64,000 bases of DNA from an uncultured bacterium (GTDB lineage: Bacteria; Bacillota; Clostridia; Lachnospirales; Lachnospiraceae). The position numbers and the translations under genes were made by a program. Shown here piece by piece: positions 30,998-38,960 of this stretch. Location of the stretch: contig CANSYK010000012.1 in assembly GCA_947651225.1 (NCBI GenBank), positions 1 to 64,000 of the forward strand, in the 5' to 3' direction. The notes beneath the pieces were generated by a model. The model was given only the letters and a program-made list of their open reading frames with translations. It made no database searches and was not told where the DNA came from. Numbering within the stretch: position 1 is the first letter of the stretch; every line of letters begins with the position of its first letter.

Positions 30998-33739
30998 TTA
31001 TTCCCTGTTTTTTAACACTTCGGCTGGCAGAATTCTATTTACACGCCGCATCAGAATCCGGTTAATAATAAAATACAAAATCAAAATTGCCCCAAAAAGC
31101 CCTGTATACATCTGCCATGAAAAAACAAGATTGATTCCACAGGCAATATTCGATACCAAATACGGATACATACTGTCCATTACAGCCTTAGATAACGGAA
31201 TCCCAAGCAGGGCACTTGCTGCAACAATCAATAAGTTACTATCCAAATACAATTTTCTGACGTCCTTTTTCCGATACCCAAAAACCTTCATCAAAGAAAT
31301 AGACATTGCTGAACGGTCAATCATCACCTTCATCATCAAGTACATAACTACTACAAAAACCAGTGCAGAGGCAGTTGTCAGCGTAAACACCATCGGCATC
31401 ATTTTTTCCACAAAGATGGAAGAGCTCTCTTCAATTTCTTCCCTTGAGGTAACAGCATAAAGCCTGCCACTATCAATATCAAGGGCATGTTCTGAAAACA
31501 CAATGTTATAATAATCCTCATCCTCTCCCATTAGCTGCCGCATGCTATCAATATCCATAAAGGCAAAGAAACTGGCAGAATATGGCACAATCCCTTCAAT
31601 TTCAAATGCATAATTTTGGTCATTTTCCCCATCTTTTAAAACAAAATCATCCCCTGTACTCAATTGGTATTTCTGTGCCATTGCAGAAGAAATCTGTACC
31701 TTATTTCTCCCACAAAACTTCTCCCCTTTGCCTTTTTCAATATCAAAATATGGATTGTCCCTGTCAATCCCTAAAAGTGTTACATCCAAGTTATGCCCCA
31801 GCACTTCTTTTTTCAACGTAATGCCATAAGCAGCTTCTCCCTCCTTCGGCACCTGCTCCTCTGGATATTTGTATGTATACATATAGGCAAACTTCGTATC
31901 TTGGCTACTCTCTGTTTCTATATGCTGGCAAAGCACATAACAATTCAGCGAAAGCATGACAACCAGTAGAGAAATGAACATCCCAAAGAATACGGTAAAA
32001 GCAGTACGCCTCTCCCTGAGTAACTGCCGGATTTGAAAAATATGTGCAAAACTGCCACTATGAAGCCTGATATTCTGCGCCTTTCTGTTCTTCTGCCCAT
32101 TCCGAATCAAAGAAAGTGCTGGCATCTCCAGCCTTTTACGGATAACCAAAAAGTTTGTAAAAGCTGCTGCAAGTGGAGGCATAACGATTCCATATGCTAA
32201 CAGATACGGCTCATAGATGGTATTTAGAGTAGGAATCGAGAAATAACCATAACATTCCCGCATCTGCATCCTGACGCCAAACTCACTGTAACCCAGAACC
32301 GTTCCAATGATGCCCGCAATCAGAGTAATCAGTACTGGAAACGCCAGATAATGCCGCAAAAGCTCACTCCTTCTGACACCCATGGCATACAAAGTTCCAA
32401 TGACGCCTGCTTCCCGCTCAATACTATGTACCACAAAAACCGATATCACATAGGCAAATAAAATCAGTATAATCACACCTGCCGCCAGTCCTGCTGCTTT
32501 ATCAATGAACTTATCATCTGCAGCGCCTCCAATTCTCGGATTGTTATCCGCTGGAAGAAACTGCGTCAATTTTGAGAGCTGTACCTCAAAACTTTCATCT
32601 AGAAAATCCTTTGTTTTCCCGGAAAAATCCGAAAGACCATCCGAAAGCCTTTCTGTCCCATCTGCTGCCCTGGATACTCCTTTTGTGTATTCTTTCATCC
32701 CCTTGTCAAAGGAAGACAACTCATCTAACTGCTCCAATGCGGATTCCAAACTCAGCCGCATGATTGCACTATCGCTGCCTGCAATCAGCCTCTCCAAAAC
32801 CTTTTTGTAATTCTCTCTTGTCAGTTCAGAAACACCAAACTCAGAAAGACTCTCAGATGCCTCTGCAAGATAAGAGTCAAAGATTTCCGATGCCCCGTCC
32901 TTCAGTTTATCACTGCTGCCGTCAATATTATCTAGCCCCTCCTTTAGCTTTTCTGCACCATCCTTCAACTCATCAAGTGTCTCCCTAAAATCATCCAGCT
33001 TGCCTTTTCTACGTTCCCAATACTCCTGAAAATAGCTATCATCAATATTTTCTGCATCAATGCCTAATTCCTGCAGTTTTTCCTTCAGCTCCTGCTCTGT
33101 CAGCTTTCCATTCAACAAATATGCATAAACATATTCCTCAGAGCAGGCGCTTTTCCCTTCCTCCTTCAAGCCCCTATATGTTTCTTCTGTCACAAATCCC
33201 ACACCAAACAAGCTACTGTCTACGGCACTATCTGATAAATCATGGTAAGGCGTATCATAATCTGGTGAAATACCAATACCACATACATGAAAAAGACGTC
33301 CACCAACCCAGATTTCATCATGAATGGAAACCGCATGCTCTTCACTAAATCTTTTCTCCAAAAAAATTTCACCTGTATCCTTAGGCAGCCTTCCAGACTC
33401 TGGCTGTAACAAATCAATTTCTTTTCGCTCTGAAAATATACGCAGTACTGAATTATCCTCAAGGGAATAATCCAAATAAAAATGGGACTCCAGTGTAATT
33501 CCATCCTCCTCCAATGCATATTTTTCCTTCGCTGTCAAGGGCACAAACAGACTAAACTGCCCATCCTCTACCCTGTTTTCCTTTGCTGCATCCGCCGTAC
33601 CTGTCATAATCGTATCTGCCGCTCCCACCATGCTGATCACAATATACATCCCCATTATAATCAGAAATCCCAATGCCAGATAGCGGAATCCATTTTCTCT
33701 CAAATCCCGAAAAATTCGTTTTCTAAGTATTTTCTGCAT
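30998..33739 (-). CDS. FtsX-type ABC transporter permease with a long coiled extracellular domain
   Basis: The 913-residue membrane protein has an N-terminal membrane segment (FRYLALGFLIIMGMYIVISMV) and a large extracellular region. Residues about 250-375 of that region carry repeated LKDGAEKLKEG / SDKLKDGASEI / TERLSDGLSDF heptads. Three helices of an FtsX domain follow (AAGVIILILFAYVISVFVVH, LLRHYLAFPVLITLIAGIIG, LAAAFTNFLVI). A second extracellular domain and a second FtsX triplet end near the C-terminus. The DGA/LS heptads resemble those of YhgE/Pip-type proteins. It is translated with the ATPase upstream (TAATG overlap). Such systems export lipids or peptides or remodel the wall; the substrate is unknown. 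A TetR operator set controls the pair. Confidence 0.85.
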   Translation of the reverse strand: MQKILRKRIFRDLRENGFRYLALGFLIIMGMYIVISMVGAADTIMTGTADAAKENRVEDGQFSLFVPLTAKEKYALEEDGITLESHFYLDYSLEDNSVLRIFSERKEIDLLQPESGRLPKDTGEIFLEKRFSEEHAVSIHDEIWVGGRLFHVCGIGISPDYDTPYHDLSDSAVDSSLFGVGFVTEETYRGLKEEGKSACSEEYVYAYLLNGKLTEQELKEKLQELGIDAENIDDSYFQEYWERRKGKLDDFRETLDELKDGAEKLKEGLDNIDGSSDKLKDGASEIFDSYLAEASESLSEFGVSELTRENYKKVLERLIAGSDSAIMRLSLESALEQLDELSSFDKGMKEYTKGVSRAADGTERLSDGLSDFSGKTKDFLDESFEVQLSKLTQFLPADNNPRIGGAADDKFIDKAAGLAAGVIILILFAYVISVFVVHSIEREAGVIGTLYAMGVRRSELLRHYLAFPVLITLIAGIIGTVLGYSEFGVRMQMRECYGYFSIPTLNTIYEPYLLAYGIVMPPLAAAFTNFLVIRKRLEMPALSLIRNGQKNRKAQNIRLHSGSFAHIFQIRQLLRERRTAFTVFFGMFISLLVVMLSLNCYVLCQHIETESSQDTKFAYMYTYKYPEEQVPKEGEAAYGITLKKEVLGHNLDVTLLGIDRDNPYFDIEKGKGEKFCGRNKVQISSAMAQKYQLSTGDDFVLKDGENDQNYAFEIEGIVPYSASFFAFMDIDSMRQLMGEDEDYYNIVFSEHALDIDSGRLYAVTSREEIEESSSIFVEKMMPMVFTLTTASALVFVVVMYLMMKVMIDRSAMSISLMKVFGYRKKDVRKLYLDSNLLIVAASALLGIPLSKAVMDSMYPYLVSNIACGINLVFSWQMYTGLFGAILILYFIINRILMRRVNRILPAEVLKNRE

Positions 33740-34440
33740 TATAAATCCTCCAATTCTGCCGCAAGTACCTTTTTATCATTCCGGTAATCCTGTTTAATCA
33801 TTCCATCCTTTAAAATAATAACCTGATCCACCATATTTTTGATGGAATTATTGTGGGTAACAATCAGCATTGTTGTGCCGTATTTACGGTTTACTTCCTC
33901 AAGCAAAATTAATATATCCCTTGATGTTGCAGAATCCAACGCCCCTGTTGGCTCATCACAGAGCAATAATTTCGGGTTCTTGATCAATGCCCTCGCAATG
34001 GCACATCTCTGCTGCTGTCCACCGGAAAGCTGCGACGGAAATTTATTCTGATGTTCCATCAAGCCCAGTGTATCAAGCAGTTCTTCCAAATCCAAAGGAC
34101 TGTCTGTCAGATATTCACACACCTGAATATTTTCCCTGACAGTTAAATTGGGTACGAGGTTATAAAACTGAAAAATGAAACCGAGGTTCTCCCTCCTGTA
34201 ATCAGATAACTTCTCCTGCGACAGCCCATATATTTCCTTTCCGTCCACCTGTATCGAACCGGAATCCATCAAATCCAGTCCTCCAATACAATTTAACAAT
34301 GTGGACTTCCCAGAACCACTAGGACCCTGAATCACACACAGATCACCCTGATTGACAGAAACAGAAACTCCATTCAATACCTGGGCAAAACTTCCGCCCT
34401 CCCCATAACTCTTTTTTACATTTTTTACTTCAAGATACAT
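33739..34440 (-). CDS. ABC transporter ATP-binding protein (MacB/LolD type)
   Basis: The 233-residue ATPase has Walker A IQGPSGSGKSTLLNCIGGL near 35, the Q-loop FQFYNLVP, signature LSGGQQQRCAIARAL near 138, Walker B LLLCDEPTGALDS and the H-loop His in MLIVTHNN near 198. It belongs to the class that works with FtsX-type permeases such as the next gene. The ATG at 34438-34440 is used for MYLEVKNVKKSYGEGG. In its leader a 6-base hairpin CAGGCA/TGCCTG (34457-34472) stands next to the GGGGG ribosome site, and two operators lie at 34497-34545. Confidence 0.93.
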   Translation of the reverse strand: MYLEVKNVKKSYGEGGSFAQVLNGVSVSVNQGDLCVIQGPSGSGKSTLLNCIGGLDLMDSGSIQVDGKEIYGLSQEKLSDYRRENLGFIFQFYNLVPNLTVRENIQVCEYLTDSPLDLEELLDTLGLMEHQNKFPSQLSGGQQQRCAIARALIKNPKLLLCDEPTGALDSATSRDILILLEEVNRKYGTTMLIVTHNNSIKNMVDQVIILKDGMIKQDYRNDKKVLAAELEDL

Positions 34441-34496
34441 AATTAACACCAACCCCCAGGCAATAATGCCTGCATTTTATCCTTTCTTCTTTTTTG

Positions 34497-34545
34497 CATA
34501 ACACCGTTATGTTTTTGGCGTGGTTTTTAACGTAACATTGTTATG
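34497..34545. promoter_or_regulatory. Two TetR operators upstream of the ABC genes
   Basis: CATAACACCGTTATG (34497-34511) is a perfect palindrome with 6-base arms and a 3-base centre. CGTAACATTGTTATG (34531-34545) is a near match. A third copy lies at the TetR start (35237-35251). The shared pattern CATAACANYGTTATG, placed before both units, marks it as the likely binding site of the adjacent TetR protein. Confidence 0.75.
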
Positions 34546-34600
34546 TTAAACAATAAATGACAGGCTATACAAGCAAGCATATTGCCTGCTGCATAGCCCA

Positions 34601-35218
34601 TTATCTTTTGGGCGAAAACAGACCATTCCATCCTGATAACAGATAAACAACAATATCCTCAATCTGCCTGGCCGCCTTCTCTACATCCTGTTCATGGGTT
34701 AGCAAATGAATAAACGCATCAATCTGAATATGCGACAGCCAGTGAATCATGTAATGCCCTGGTTTCTTTATACCAAACTCATCAGCCAGCCGCTCTGCTA
34801 ACTTATCATAATGTTCTTCGATACCATCGGCAAAACGACTCGTGATATCCTCATAAATACTGCCCTGACTTTTTGTCAGAAGAATCTGAAAGATATCATA
34901 ATTCTGGTACATAAAATATACAATCTCCCTTGCTGCCCTGATATCTAAAGAATCATCAGATATGGATATAACCGCTGATTCCATATTCATTTCTTCCAAA
35001 AAATGTGATTCCACCCTTGAAATCAACCCTTTTAGTGGTTCTTCCACAAGCTGCTTTAACAAATCCTCTTTATCTTCAAAAAAAAAGTACAAAGCACCCG
35101 TTGTTACTCCGGCATTTCTGCAGATTGTACGCAGGGAGGCTTTCATATAACCTTTTTCAAGAAACTCCTGCTTTGCGCTGTCAAGAAGCTTTTCTCTTGT
35201 TTCCTTATCCTCAGCCAC
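34601..35218 (-). CDS. TetR/AcrR family transcriptional regulator
   Basis: The 205-residue protein has an N-terminal TetR helix-turn-helix (KLLDSAKQEFLEKGYMKASL...ICRNAGVTTGALYFFFEDKEDLL) and an all-helical ligand domain. The GTG at 35216-35218 follows GGAGG by 7 bases and is preferred over the ATG seven codons upstream, which lies before the ribosome site. It is immediately upstream of the ABC pair, in the same direction. Palindromic operators stand at its own start and before the ABC genes, so it likely represses both. The inducer is unknown; TetR/ABC pairs of this type often respond to antimicrobial or wall-active compounds. Confidence 0.9.
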   Translation of the reverse strand: MAEDKETREKLLDSAKQEFLEKGYMKASLRTICRNAGVTTGALYFFFEDKEDLLKQLVEEPLKGLISRVESHFLEEMNMESAVISISDDSLDIRAAREIVYFMYQNYDIFQILLTKSQGSIYEDITSRFADGIEEHYDKLAERLADEFGIKKPGHYMIHWLSHIQIDAFIHLLTHEQDVEKAARQIEDIVVYLLSGWNGLFSPKR

Positions 35219-35236
35219 CAGCCCGCCTCCCCTCAA

Positions 35237-35251
35237 CATAACATCGTTATT
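35237..35251. promoter_or_regulatory. TetR operator at the regulator's own start
   Basis: CATAACATCGTTATT: arms ATAAC/GTTAT around ATC, the same pattern as the two sites at 34497-34545. It lies 19 bases upstream of the chosen GTG, where it would block transcription of the regulator. Confidence 0.7.
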
Positions 35252-35329
35252 CTAGTTTTTAGTGTACTTTATCTTTCAGAAACTGTCAAGCGTTTCCTAA
35301 TGGTTAATTGACATATGGAGTTACTATTT

Positions 35330-35385
35330 GTTACTATTCACGGCTATTCTAAACATCATGCGAAAAACTAGCCATGAATAGTAAC
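35330..35385. repeat. Repeat B, complete hairpin copy
   Basis: GTTACTATTCACGGCTA (35330-35346) pairs with TAGCCATGAATAGTAAC (35369-35385) with one mismatch, around TTCTAAACATCATGCGAAAA. A near copy is at 26828-26880, and the same left arm opens the element at 40894. It lies between the TetR gene and the WYL regulator. The remaining 35252-35562 sequence shows no gene. Confidence 0.7.
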
Positions 35386-35562
35386 CAGCAATTTAGGCTG
35401 TCCCGTAGTCTGTTGAAAAGATGTGGAAGTATATTAAACGATATGATATACTGTTTATGTTGTTAAGAATGACAAATCGTTATTATTTTTTTGAGGAAAG
35501 AAAAATGATTGGCGTCTGTTAAATGATGTAAAAATAATGACAGCAGTAAAGGAAATGTAACA

Positions 35563-36468
35563 GTGAAAATAGATAGACTTATTGGTATACTATCAATACT
35601 TCTGCAAAAAGATAAAATTACCACTCAGGAGCTTGCAAATAAATTTGAGGTATCTCGCAGGACGATACTACGTGATATTGATGCTCTCAGTGTGGCAGGC
35701 ATACCTATCATATCAGAGAAAGGGCAAGGCGGCGGTATTTCCATTATGGAGGATTATAAAGTGGATCGCACTGTACTTTCCTCAGAGGATATGAAAGCAA
35801 TTCTCACAGGCTTGCAGAGCCTTGACAGTGTAAGCGGAACTAACCGATACCTTCAGCTTATGGAGAAAATTTCGATTGATGGTTCTGCCGCTATCAACGT
35901 GGACAATCATATCATCATAGATCTATCCAACTGGGATAAATCGGCGGTGTCCGATAAGATTGAACTGATCAAGGCCGCCATGGAGCAGAATTTGAAGATC
36001 GCATTTAATTATTTCTCACAAAACGGTGAAAGGCGACGTATGATTGAGCCGTATCATCTTGTGTTTCAATGGTCAGACTGGTATGTATGGGGATATTGTG
36101 CACAGCGTGAGGATTACAGAATGTTCAAACTCACACGGATGACAGAACTTACTCTTACGGATGAAAAAATTTCCGATAGGAGCGTTCCTGAATATCTCTG
36201 TGACAAGCAGTGGGATAATACAGGAGGAATTGAGGTTACAGTGAAATTCGATGATTCGGTCAAATGGCGTATCATAGATGAATTTGGCACGGATTCTCTG
36301 AAATATAATGAAAAGGGTGATATTATCGTTACCATTACATGGTCGAATGTTCCTGCTCTTTATCAGTATGTTCTTTCATTTGGGGATAGAACTGAAATCG
36401 TTGCACCTATGGAGTATCGGCAGAATTTTGCAAATGTTCTGAAAAATATGCAAAAAAAATATGAATAG
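35563..36468 (+). CDS. YafY/DeoR-type regulator with WYL domain
   Basis: The 301-residue protein has an N-terminal helix-turn-helix (KITTQELANKFEVSRRTILRDI) and wing, a linker, then a WYL domain with FNYFSQNGERRRMIEPYHLVFQWSDWYVWGYCAQREDYRMFKLTRM near 145-190. It ends in a WCX-like region. WYL domains sense nucleic acids or nucleotides and are frequent in regulators of defence and stress genes. The GTG start has only a weak site (GGAAATGTAACA). It is followed by a VOC-family gene on the same strand. The plus-strand direction differs from most neighbours, which suggests acquisition. Confidence 0.88.
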   Translation: MKIDRLIGILSILLQKDKITTQELANKFEVSRRTILRDIDALSVAGIPIISEKGQGGGISIMEDYKVDRTVLSSEDMKAILTGLQSLDSVSGTNRYLQLMEKISIDGSAAINVDNHIIIDLSNWDKSAVSDKIELIKAAMEQNLKIAFNYFSQNGERRRMIEPYHLVFQWSDWYVWGYCAQREDYRMFKLTRMTELTLTDEKISDRSVPEYLCDKQWDNTGGIEVTVKFDDSVKWRIIDEFGTDSLKYNEKGDIIVTITWSNVPALYQYVLSFGDRTEIVAPMEYRQNFANVLKNMQKKYE

Positions 36469-36588
36469 TGACAGACAGGTGTCACATTTCATGTGATATG
36501 CTTTTCTCATAAAATCCTAATTTTGTTGTGCATTGATTCCTCATACACAACAGAATTTAGAGAATTAAAATTTGGAAGGAGAACAGTT

Positions 36589-36975
36589 ATGAAATGTTAC
36601 ACACAAGTATATGTTATGAACAGTATTGAGGCGGCAAAAACATATTGTAAAGCATTTGGCGCAGAAATAGCATTGGAGATGAAAAACAGCAGCGGAACTG
36701 CCTATGAACATTGTGTTTTATCAGTTGATGGCGAAGGTATTTTGGCATTATCTGAAGCAAAAAATCCGTATGATGTGGAAGTCATTCACAAAATGAGATG
36801 GGAAACAATGACTTTTAATGCGTTTGAATTAGGAACTGCTGACGCAGTTAAGAACGCATTTGATATACTACGTGATGGCGGCGTTGTTATTGAAGAAATT
36901 CATGAGTATCCATGGAGTGCATGCGGTGCTACCGTTATTGATAAATATGGCGTATGTTGGTGGATATCTATTTAG
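36589..36975 (+). CDS. VOC/PhnB-like glyoxalase-fold protein
   Basis: The 128-residue protein (start MKCYTQVYVMNSIEAAKTYCKAFGAEI, ATG at 36589 after AAGGAG by 7 bases) has the pattern of the VOC superfamily: AIDTYKKAFGAE-like helix, HCVLSVDGEGILALSEA, and GGVVIEEIHEYPWSACGATVIDKYGVCWWI at the end. This is the PhnB/YjdN branch with a short N-terminus. Activity is unknown. It follows the WYL regulator by 120 bases and could be its target. Confidence 0.8.
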   Translation: MKCYTQVYVMNSIEAAKTYCKAFGAEIALEMKNSSGTAYEHCVLSVDGEGILALSEAKNPYDVEVIHKMRWETMTFNAFELGTADAVKNAFDILRDGGVVIEEIHEYPWSACGATVIDKYGVCWWISI

Positions 36976-37274
36976 CGGGAAAGGTATTATTTTCTTTATG
37001 TCAAAGAACTCAACAAATCCAGTTTGACTTTCTGACTTTTGGTATTAAAGAATCAGATTCTTAGAACCATATGAGCAGTAAATTTCCCATTATCTTTTGG
37101 AATTCGTGCTATTGCTTTTGTATATTCTAAAAGAGAAAACAACAAATAAAGAGGCTTAAAATCGGTGCTATTTGCCACATACGAAGCAACCGTTACTTTA
37201 TGGTACGATAATCTCAACAAATCAAAAAACAAACACCAAACAAAAGTACGAAACACCTTGATAATTGAATAGAC
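36976..37274. other. Gene-free stretch before a small gene
   Basis: No convincing gene. A minus-strand frame (37053-37391) begins inside the coding region of the plus-strand gene at 37351 and has no ribosome site, so it is rejected. The sequence is A/T-rich and of the kind found upstream of genes in integrative elements. AAGAATCAGATTCTTAGAA near 37046-37064 holds a 6-base inverted pair, AGAATC/GATTCT. Confidence 0.3.
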
Positions 37275-37303
37275 TTTACACCCTTCACCAAATCCGCTAT
37301 AAT
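37275..37303 (+). promoter_or_regulatory. Strong promoter
   Basis: TTTACA (37275-37280), 17-base spacer, perfect TATAAT (37298-37303), 47 bases before the ATG of the 58-residue gene. Confidence 0.75.
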
Positions 37304-37350
37304 AATTACAATATGTGGACAACGGAAATAAGCATAAAGGCGGTGAAAGG

Positions 37351-37527
37351 ATGGTAGAAGAAATGACTCTTGATGAACTTAAACAAGTCACTATTGATTA
37401 TTATGTAAATTTGCAACGTATAAAGAAAGCTGACACTGGCAACAATCCAGAGCTTGAATATCAATTGAAAGTTTATAAAAATAAACTTGCTTCTTTGGGC
37501 ATACCGCCTGAAGAATATGAAATGTAA
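37351..37527 (+). CDS. Small acidic hypothetical protein, 58 residues
   Basis: The ATG at 37351 follows GGTGAAAGG. The protein begins MVEEMTLDELKQVTIDYY and ends SLGIPPEEYEM; it is helical and charged, without Cys or membrane segments. It has a strong promoter 47 bases upstream and a terminator 42 bases downstream, so it is a complete single-gene unit. I do not recognise the family. Its neighbourhood (a truncated gene after the terminator, then the chromosomal rlmI) suggests it is a left-over gene of an integrative element. Confidence 0.6.
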   Translation: MVEEMTLDELKQVTIDYYVNLQRIKKADTGNNPELEYQLKVYKNKLASLGIPPEEYEM

Positions 37528-37568
37528 CCAATAACCAACAACAACTAAATATCATATCACTCCTAAAG

Positions 37569-37610
37569 AGTGTAAAGCCTATTCAGTTATTAAGGCTTTG
37601 CACTTTTTTA
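37569..37610 (+). terminator. Rho-independent terminator
   Basis: AGTGTAAAGCC (37569-37579) pairs with GGCTTTGCACT (37594-37604; one G-T pair), followed by a T-run. It ends the unit of the 58-residue gene. Confidence 0.85.
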
Positions 37611-37628
37611 TTTTAGGGAGGTTGTGAC

Positions 37629-37700
37629 ATGAAAAATCATTGTTTCGAAATTAAAGTAGAAAAAGAAACCCCAGAAGGACAGCGTTTACGGCATTTTCTC
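37629..37700 (+). pseudogene. Truncated gene start abutting rlmI
   Basis: After AGGGAGG (37615-37621) the ATG at 37629 opens MKNHCFEIKVEKETPEGQRL, protein-like. The frame then runs antisense into the 3' end of rlmI (LLLLLFNNLKNEKF...). The gene therefore appears cut off at about 37690-37703, the probable edge of a deleted or integrated element. The family is not recognised. Confidence 0.5.
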
Positions 37701-37703
37701 CTC

Positions 37704-38906
37704 TTACTTCTCTTCAACAACCTGAAAAATGAAAAATTTCAAATAATACGATTCCTCTGCCGCCCAGAGAACTGGATGATCTGGTGCCTGTGTCCGAAAT
37801 TCTACCTGGCGCAAACGTTTATGTACATTAGAAGCCGCCTGACCAATTGTCTTTGCAAAGAGTTCTTCTGTCATAAAATGTGAACAAGAACAGGTTGCAA
37901 GGAATCCACCATCACGAATCAGTTTCATCGCACGAAGGTTAATTTCACGATATCCTTTTACCGCATTTTTCACGGAATTACGGGATTTTGTAAATGCCGG
38001 GGGATCTAAGATTACCACATCAAACATTTCACCACTTTTCTCCAGTTCTGGCAGCTTTTCAAAGACATCAGCACATTCAAAAGACACAAGATCAGAAAGT
38101 CCGTTTTGTTCCGCATTTTTTCTGGCCTGTTCCAGGCCTGTCTCGGAAGCATCCAGTCCCAAAACGCTGACCGCTCCCGCCTGAGCGGCATTTAACGCAA
38201 AAGAGCCTGTATGGGTAAAGCAGTCAAGCACCTTTGCGTCTTTACAAAACTTGCGGATTGCCATGCGGTTATATTTCTGATCTAAAAAGAAACCCGTCTT
38301 TTGCCCATTTTCCACATCTACCAAATATTTCACGCCATTTTCTACAATCTCTACATTGGTATCAAATTCCCCACCCAGAAATCCCTTTACAAGCTCCATC
38401 CCCTCATGCTTTCGTACTTTCGCATCGCTTCGCTCATATACACCACGAATCACAATCCCATCTTTCTTTAAAATCTCTTTTAATATGGTGATTATCTCTT
38501 CTTTTAGGCGATCAATTCCAAGTGCCAGCGATTGTACAACAAGTACATCACTAAATTTATCAATAACCAGTCCTGGCAGAAAATCAGCTTCCCCAAACAC
38601 AATTCTGCAGCTTTCTGTATCTACCGTTTTCTTTCGGTAATCCCACGCATTTTTAAGGCGCATCTGTAAAAATTCACGCTGAATCTCCTGATTGGCATCT
38701 CTTGTTAAAAGACGGACACGAATCCGGGAATGACGATTTATAAAACCTTTTCCTAAGGTATAACCATCAAAGTCATGTACCAGAACAATATCTCCATCTT
38801 CAAAGCTTCCCAGAACCGAGGCAACCTCATTATCATAAATCCACATACCTCCACTTTTTACTGTCCTGCCCTCTCCCTTTTTCAAGGTGACAATTGCGTA
38901 ACCCAT
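37704..38906 (-). CDS. rlmI: Class I rRNA cytosine methyltransferase RlmI
   Basis: The 400-residue protein has an N-terminal PUA domain (MWIYDNEVASV...GYTLGKGFINRHSRIRVRLL) and a Rossmann methyltransferase. Its SAM loop is in VLDCFTHTGSFALNAAQAG near 225, followed by DVVILDPPAFTKSR near 290 and the Cys motif TCSCSHFM near 345. This matches RlmI-type 23S rRNA m5C methylases. The ATG at 38904-38906 follows GAGGG. Its stop directly borders foreign sequence. Confidence 0.92.
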   Translation of the reverse strand: MGYAIVTLKKGEGRTVKSGGMWIYDNEVASVLGSFEDGDIVLVHDFDGYTLGKGFINRHSRIRVRLLTRDANQEIQREFLQMRLKNAWDYRKKTVDTESCRIVFGEADFLPGLVIDKFSDVLVVQSLALGIDRLKEEIITILKEILKKDGIVIRGVYERSDAKVRKHEGMELVKGFLGGEFDTNVEIVENGVKYLVDVENGQKTGFFLDQKYNRMAIRKFCKDAKVLDCFTHTGSFALNAAQAGAVSVLGLDASETGLEQARKNAEQNGLSDLVSFECADVFEKLPELEKSGEMFDVVILDPPAFTKSRNSVKNAVKGYREINLRAMKLIRDGGFLATCSCSHFMTEELFAKTIGQAASNVHKRLRQVEFRTQAPDHPVLWAAEESYYLKFFIFQVVEEK

Positions 38907-38960
38907 GATTCCCTCGCTTTCTATTCCTCATTTCACAGTTCCTGACAAGATAATCCATTA

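Noticed and set aside
37053..37391. 112-residue minus-strand frame
   Set aside because: It starts inside the well-supported plus-strand gene at 37351, covers that gene's promoter, and has no ribosome site.
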